Source: Ruminococcaceae bacterium UBA3451 (GTDB taxonomy: Bacteria; Bacillota; Clostridia; Oscillospirales; Acutalibacteraceae). From it: 10,300 nucleotides of DNA. Positions 7,067 to 10,300 of this stretch are shown one piece after another. Both the position numbers and the translations under genes were made by a program. Position 1 is the stretch's first letter, and the number at the start of each line of letters is the position of its first letter. The notes beneath the pieces are model-generated. The model did no database searches. It was not told the origin of the DNA and worked only from the letters and a program-made list of their open reading frames with translations. The stretch covers positions 56,840 to 67,139 of the forward strand of contig DFRY01000020.1 of the NCBI GenBank assembly GCA_002378845.1, written 5' to 3'.

Positions 7067-8002
7067 ATGGCACTGGACAGATTAATTGAAAAAATAGCAC
7101 AGCTGCAAAATCCCACCGTTGCCGGGCTGGACCCGAAGCTTGACTACGTACCGGGATTTATTAAGGAGAAAGCTTTTGCAAAGTACGGCGAAACTTTGGA
7201 AGGCGCGGCAGCCGCATTGCTGGAGTATAATAAAGGGCTGATTGACGCGCTGTGTGAAATTGTTCCGGCGGTAAAGCCCCAGTGCGCGTATTATGAAATG
7301 TACGGCTGGCAGGGTGTAAAAGCATTACACGACACCATTGCCTACGCACAGGAAAAAGGAATGTTTGTTATTACCGACGGCAAGCGCAACGACATTGGCA
7401 CCACCATGCAGGCGTACGCGGCGGCACATTTGGGCAGCGTAACGGTCGGCGGCGGGAACTGTATTCCCTTCGGCGGCGACGCGCTTACCGTGAACCCTTA
7501 CCTCGGTTCCGACGGCATCGACCCTTTATTCGGCATCTGCAAAGAAGCGGACAAGGGAATGTTCGTGCTTGTAAAAACTTCTAATCCATCTTCCGGCGAA
7601 CTGCAGGATCAGGTGTTTGAAGGCGGGAAAACACTGTACAGTGCGGTGGGGCAGCTTTGCGAGCACTGGGGAGAAGCCCTGCCCGGAAAGCACGGTTATT
7701 CCGGCGTAGGCGTCGTTGTGGGCGCGACTTACCCGGAACAGCTCGCCGAGCTTCGCACGGCACTGCCCCATACCTTTTTTCTTGTTCCCGGCTACGGAGC
7801 GCAGGGCGGCGGAGCAAAAGACGTGGCACCAGCGTTTGATTCCAACGGGCTTGGCGCCATTGTAAACGCTTCGCGCTCTATTCTGTGCGCCTGGCAGAAG
7901 ACGGGCGCGGCCGAACAGGATTACGCCAAAGCGGCGGCACAGGAAGCAATAAAGATGCGCGATGAAATTGTGGCCGAAACCGGAAAAATCACGCTGGGCT
8001 GA
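7067..8002 (+). CDS. pyrF: Orotidine 5'-phosphate decarboxylase PyrF, type 2 (311 aa)
   Basis: Decarboxylates OMP to UMP, the last step of the pathway, in the cytoplasm. The key motif is DGKRND (104-109) with the catalytic Asp104, Lys106 and Asp109. KTSNPSSGELQD (170-181), TYPEQL (221-226) and LVPGYGAQGGG (239-249) fit the longer type 2 subfamily, first noted in mycobacteria and myxobacteria, rather than the roughly 240-residue type common in Bacillus. The start at 7067 has GGAGG 6 nt upstream. It lies 40 nt after pyrC and 52 nt before pyrK. Its last codons form one arm of an inverted repeat reaching past the stop codon. Confidence 0.95.
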   Translation: MALDRLIEKIAQLQNPTVAGLDPKLDYVPGFIKEKAFAKYGETLEGAAAALLEYNKGLIDALCEIVPAVKPQCAYYEMYGWQGVKALHDTIAYAQEKGMFVITDGKRNDIGTTMQAYAAAHLGSVTVGGGNCIPFGGDALTVNPYLGSDGIDPLFGICKEADKGMFVLVKTSNPSSGELQDQVFEGGKTLYSAVGQLCEHWGEALPGKHGYSGVGVVVGATYPEQLAELRTALPHTFFLVPGYGAQGGGAKDVAPAFDSNGLGAIVNASRSILCAWQKTGAAEQDYAKAAAQEAIKMRDEIVAETGKITLG

Positions 8003-8010
8003 CCGGTTTC
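7976..8010 (+). repeat. Inverted repeat spanning the pyrF stop codon
   Basis: GAAACCGG (7976-7983) is a perfect 8-bp match to CCGGTTTC (8003-8010), with 19 nt between that include the pyrF stop (8000-8002). It is followed by TTTCGAT, a weak T-run. It could act as a partial terminator or an mRNA processing or stability element between pyrF and pyrK. The left arm is coding sequence, so chance is possible. Confidence 0.45.
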
Positions 8011-8054
8011 TTTCGATAAAAACGTAAGATGACTGAGAGAATGGGAGCGACAAA

Positions 8055-8822
8055 ATGAAATATGACGTAATGCTCTGCAAAATCCTCCGAAAAGAACAGA
8101 TGACCGCCGATATTTTCGACGTTACCGTAGAAGCCGGCGCACTGGCGCAGGCTGCACAGCCCGGGCAGTTCGCACACCTTTATGTGCCCGGGAAAACGCT
8201 TCGCCGCCCGATTTCCATTTGTGAAATAGACCGCGCGCAGAACACGCTGCGTTTTGTGTTCCAAATTCGCGGGGAGGGTACGGCGCAGCTTGCCGCGCTG
8301 AATGCCGGGGATACACTCGACCTGCTTGCACCGCTCGGCACCGGCTTTTCCCTTGGCGATACAAGCCGGAAGGCCGTGTTTGTCGGCGGGGGGATCGGTG
8401 TGCCGCCTTTGTTGGAAGCGGCAAAAGCGTTCGGCACGAACGCCACGGTGCTTGCCGGGTTCCGCAGTCAGGATGCGGTTATTTTAAAGGAAGATTTCGA
8501 ACGGAACGGGAATCAGGTTCAAATTGCGACGGACGACGGTTCATTCGGGCACTGCGGTCTGGTGACAGACCTCCTTGCCAAATTAGACTTTGATGTAATT
8601 TTTGCCTGCGGACCGACTCCCATGCTGAAGGCGGTCTGCAAAATTGCACAGCAGCGCGGGACGCCCTGCCAGATTTCGCTGGAAGAGCGCATGGCCTGCG
8701 GCGTGGGCGCCTGCCTTGGCTGTGCCGTAAAGCTCCGCCGTGAAACCGGCGAAGAATATTACGGTCACGTCTGCAAGGACGGCCCCGTGTTCGACTTTCA
8801 GCGAGTTGTGTGGGAGGGATAG
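8055..8822 (+). CDS. pyrK: Dihydroorotate dehydrogenase electron-transfer subunit PyrK (255 aa)
   Basis: Partner of PyrD in the type 1B dihydroorotate dehydrogenase; it carries electrons from the FMN of PyrD through a [2Fe-2S] cluster and FAD to NAD+. An FAD-binding domain comes first, with the RPIS motif (51-54) typical of ferredoxin reductase-like proteins. A nucleotide-binding fold follows, with GGGIGVPPLLEAAK (111-124) and ACGPTPML (184-191). The C-terminal cluster-binding cysteines are Cys215, Cys220, Cys223 and Cys240, in the family spacing. The start at 8055 has GGGAG 7 nt upstream. The stop codon is 2 nt before the pyrD ATG, and the pyrD ribosome binding site lies inside the end of this gene, so the two subunits are probably translationally coupled. 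Confidence 0.96.
   Translation: MKYDVMLCKILRKEQMTADIFDVTVEAGALAQAAQPGQFAHLYVPGKTLRRPISICEIDRAQNTLRFVFQIRGEGTAQLAALNAGDTLDLLAPLGTGFSLGDTSRKAVFVGGGIGVPPLLEAAKAFGTNATVLAGFRSQDAVILKEDFERNGNQVQIATDDGSFGHCGLVTDLLAKLDFDVIFACGPTPMLKAVCKIAQQRGTPCQISLEERMACGVGACLGCAVKLRRETGEEYYGHVCKDGPVFDFQRVVWEG
8812..8817 (+). promoter_or_regulatory. Ribosome binding site of pyrD, inside the end of pyrK
   Basis: GGGAGG stands 7 nt before the ATG at 8825 and selects it over the in-frame GTG at 8810, which would place the site inside the gene. The ribosome finishing pyrK covers this site, consistent with coupled translation. Confidence 0.75.
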
Positions 8823-8824
8823 GA

Positions 8825-9736
8825 ATGGCTGATTTACACGTAAATATTGCGGGCGTTCCGTTTCATAATCCGCTCATTGCCGCTTCCGGCACGTTCGGTT
8901 TCGGCCATGAATATAAGGAGTTTTATCCGCTCAGTGCATTGGGCGGCATTTCCTGTAAGGGGATTACTTTGACGGAACGCCCCGGCAATCCTCCGCCCCG
9001 CATTGCGGAAACGCCCGGCGGTATGCTGAATGCGGTGGGGCTGCAAAACCCCGGGGTGGATTATTTTGTGGAACACGACCTGCCCTGGCTAAAGCAGCAG
9101 GGCACGGTAATTCTTGCGAATATTGCGGGAAATACGCCCGAAGACTATTGCAAAATGGCGGAAAAGCTTTCCGCCACCGATGTGGATATGATTGAAATGA
9201 ATATTTCCTGTCCCAATGTAAAACAGGGCGGGGTACAGTTCGGCACATCCTGCGCAGGGGTGGAAAGCATTACGGCGGCGGTGCGGAAATATTGCACTAA
9301 ACCCCTCATGGTAAAGCTTTCTCCCAATGTAAGCGACATTGGGGAAATTGCCGCCGCGGCGGAAGGTGCGGGCGCGGACGCGCTTTCCATGATCAATACG
9401 ATTACGGGAATGCGTATCAATATTAATACCCGCCGTCCGATTATCCGCAACAACACAGGCGGCCTTTCCGGCCCGGCGCTTTTGCCGGTTGCAGTGCGCA
9501 TGGTGTGGCAGGCGGCACAGCGTGTAAAAATTCCGATTGTCGGCATGGGCGGCATTTCCAAATGGCAGGATGCGGTAGAGCTGCTGTTGGCGGGTGCCTC
9601 CGCGCTGCAAATCGGTACCGTATTTTTTACCGACCCTTACGCGCCGGTGAAAATTCTGGACGGGCTGAACGAATATCTGGATGAGAACGGAATTTCCTCG
9701 GTTACCGAGCTGACCGGCGGAATTCGGCCGTGGTAA
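8825..9736 (+). CDS. pyrD: Dihydroorotate dehydrogenase catalytic subunit PyrD, type 1B (303 aa)
   Basis: Oxidises dihydroorotate to orotate with FMN and, together with PyrK, uses NAD+ as acceptor; cytoplasmic. It is a TIM-barrel protein of normal length. Visible landmarks: AASGTFGFG (19-27), Lys45 in SCKGITL (43-49), NAVGLQNPG (69-77), the active-site segment NISCPNVKQGG (126-136) with Cys129 as catalytic base, Lys164 in MVKLSPN, the NNTGGLSGP loop (209-217), and the phosphate-binding segments GMGGISKWQDA (240-250) and LQIGT (261-265). The catalytic cysteine plus adjacent pyrK assigns it to type 1B rather than the quinone-linked type 2. It is the last recognised pyrimidine gene in the window; no terminator follows before the next gene. 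Confidence 0.96.
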   Translation: MADLHVNIAGVPFHNPLIAASGTFGFGHEYKEFYPLSALGGISCKGITLTERPGNPPPRIAETPGGMLNAVGLQNPGVDYFVEHDLPWLKQQGTVILANIAGNTPEDYCKMAEKLSATDVDMIEMNISCPNVKQGGVQFGTSCAGVESITAAVRKYCTKPLMVKLSPNVSDIGEIAAAAEGAGADALSMINTITGMRININTRRPIIRNNTGGLSGPALLPVAVRMVWQAAQRVKIPIVGMGGISKWQDAVELLLAGASALQIGTVFFTDPYAPVKILDGLNEYLDENGISSVTELTGGIRPW

Positions 9737-9746
9737 CATGGTAACA
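9731..9746 (+). repeat. Tandem 8-bp direct repeat over the pyrD stop codon
   Basis: TGGTAACA occurs twice in a row (9731-9738 and 9739-9746), with a partial third TGGCA. The first copy contains the last Trp codon and the TAA stop of pyrD. It may be replication slippage or part of a regulator site for the next gene. Confidence 0.45.
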
Positions 9747-9755
9747 TGGCATAAT
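9747..9755 (+). promoter_or_regulatory. Possible extended -10 promoter for the histidine-phosphatase gene
   Basis: TGGCATAAT resembles an extended -10 (TGn plus CATAAT, one mismatch from TATAAT). No convincing -35 lies 16-18 nt upstream. Read-through from the pyr operon is an equal possibility, since no terminator is seen in the short gap. Confidence 0.28.
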
Positions 9756-9788
9756 GAATAGATTCCAACATAGAAACGGGGAATGATG

Positions 9789-10300
9789 ATGACACGAATC
9801 CTGTTGGTTCGCCACTGCGAGGCGTTCGGCAATACCCAAAGCCTGTTTCAGGGGCACACCGACTGTGAAATCAGCGGAAATGGGGCAACGCAGCTGGAAC
9901 TGCTTGGTCTGCGTTGCCGCAATATGCCCATTGACGCAATTTACTCCAGCCCGTTAAAACGTGCGTACCTGACCGCCTGTGCGATTAATCAATACCACAA
10001 TCTGCCCATTCAAATTGAACCGCGGCTCATTGAAATTAACGGCGGCGTATGGGAAGGCGTTTCCTGGAACGAGTTGCCCCAGCGTTTCCCGGACGAAGCG
10101 GAAGCGTGGAACAAACGTCCTCATGAATTTGCGCCGCAGGGCGGCGAGCCTATGCGCGACGTGTACAACCGGATGTGGGAAGCGGTTACTGATATTGTGC
10201 GGAATAATCCGGGGAAAACCGTTTGCATTGCGTCTCATGGCTGTGCTATTCGCAATTTTCTCTGCCGTGCGATGAACAAACCGATTGAGCAGCTGAATGA
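9789..10300 (+). CDS. Histidine phosphatase family protein (phosphoglycerate mutase-like), 3'-truncated by the window
   Basis: About 170 residues are visible and the frame stays open to the window edge. Members are phosphatases or mutases that form a phosphohistidine; the substrate cannot be told here, and CobC-like or general phosphatases are both possible. Motifs: LVRHCEAFGN (6-15) with the catalytic His9 after Arg8, SSPLKRA (53-59) with the phosphate-binding Arg58, Glu82 as likely proton donor followed by GGVWEG (85-90), and ASHGCAIRN (148-156) with the second catalytic His150. The usual Gly after RH is Cys10. Three ATG codons lie in a row in one frame (9783, 9786, 9789); I chose the last because GGGGA (9778-9782) is then 6 nt away. 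It follows pyrD by 52 nt on the same strand, but a pathway link is not evident. Confidence 0.88.
   Translation, partial: MTRILLVRHCEAFGNTQSLFQGHTDCEISGNGATQLELLGLRCRNMPIDAIYSSPLKRAYLTACAINQYHNLPIQIEPRLIEINGGVWEGVSWNELPQRFPDEAEAWNKRPHEFAPQGGEPMRDVYNRMWEAVTDIVRNNPGKTVCIASHGCAIRNFLCRAMNKPIEQLN

Noticed and set aside
8810..8824. GTG start giving a PyrD five residues longer
   Set aside because: It would put the GGGAGG ribosome binding site inside the gene; the ATG at 8825 has ideal spacing and a standard N-terminus.
9783..9788. The first two of three consecutive ATG codons as the phosphatase start
   Set aside because: They leave only 0 or 3 nt after the GGGGA site; 9789 leaves 6 nt. The difference is at most two residues.
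9089..9832. Minus-strand open frame opposite pyrD
   Set aside because: Antisense shadow; it also covers the start of the phosphatase gene and shows no family motif.
9979..10275. Plus-strand 98-codon frame inside the phosphatase gene
   Set aside because: The overlapping frame from 9789 carries the full set of histidine-phosphatase motifs; this one has none.

Overview
The window looks like the chromosome of a strictly anaerobic, fermentative, Gram-positive bacterium of the class Clostridia, probably an Oscillospiraceae/Ruminococcaceae-type organism. This rests on an electron-bifurcating type [FeFe]-hydrogenase, a type 1B dihydroorotate dehydrogenase (PyrD plus PyrK), a long type 2 PyrF, strong AGGAGG-like ribosome binding sites and good sigma-A promoters. 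The genus call is inference. All recognised genes lie on the plus strand, and I see no mobile element, tRNA, rRNA or CRISPR array.

Layout. (1) Positions 1-2741 hold the end of a hydrogenase operon: the C-terminal half of HydB (NuoF-like flavoprotein with an added ferredoxin domain), then the complete [FeFe]-hydrogenase HydA, closed by a hairpin terminator. (2) Positions 2742-3001 are a non-coding gap with a clear sigma-A promoter (TTGACC, 17 nt, TATAGT) and nested inverted repeats. (3) Positions 3002-4822 encode a membrane chemoreceptor with an extracellular Cache-type sensor, closed by a perfect 16-bp hairpin. (4) Positions 4891-5652 encode a DUF218/YdcF-SanA-type membrane protein whose extended -10 promoter directly abuts that hairpin. 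(5) Positions 5752-9736 form a pyrimidine operon in the order pyrC-pyrF-pyrK-pyrD, with its own promoter. (6) From 9789 to the window end there is a partial histidine-phosphatase gene that runs off the edge.

How the genes work together. HydB and HydA, with a HydC expected upstream of the window, would couple NADH and reduced ferredoxin to H2 formation, the main redox valve of fermentation. PyrC, PyrD/PyrK and PyrF carry out ring closure, oxidation and final decarboxylation in UMP synthesis; PyrK passes electrons from PyrD to NAD+. PyrB, PyrE and carbamoyl-phosphate synthase are not in the window. The chemoreceptor, the DUF218 protein and the phosphatase are neighbours with no clear functional tie to either pathway.

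Most of the region is conventional. The points most worth a second look are the HydA active-site motif variants (a serine in the L1 motif where I place a cluster-ligand cysteine, with extra cysteines nearby), the terminator/promoter fusion at 4828-4873, the inverted repeat spanning the pyrF stop codon, and the nested inverted repeats ahead of the chemoreceptor. I found no convincing previously undescribed system.
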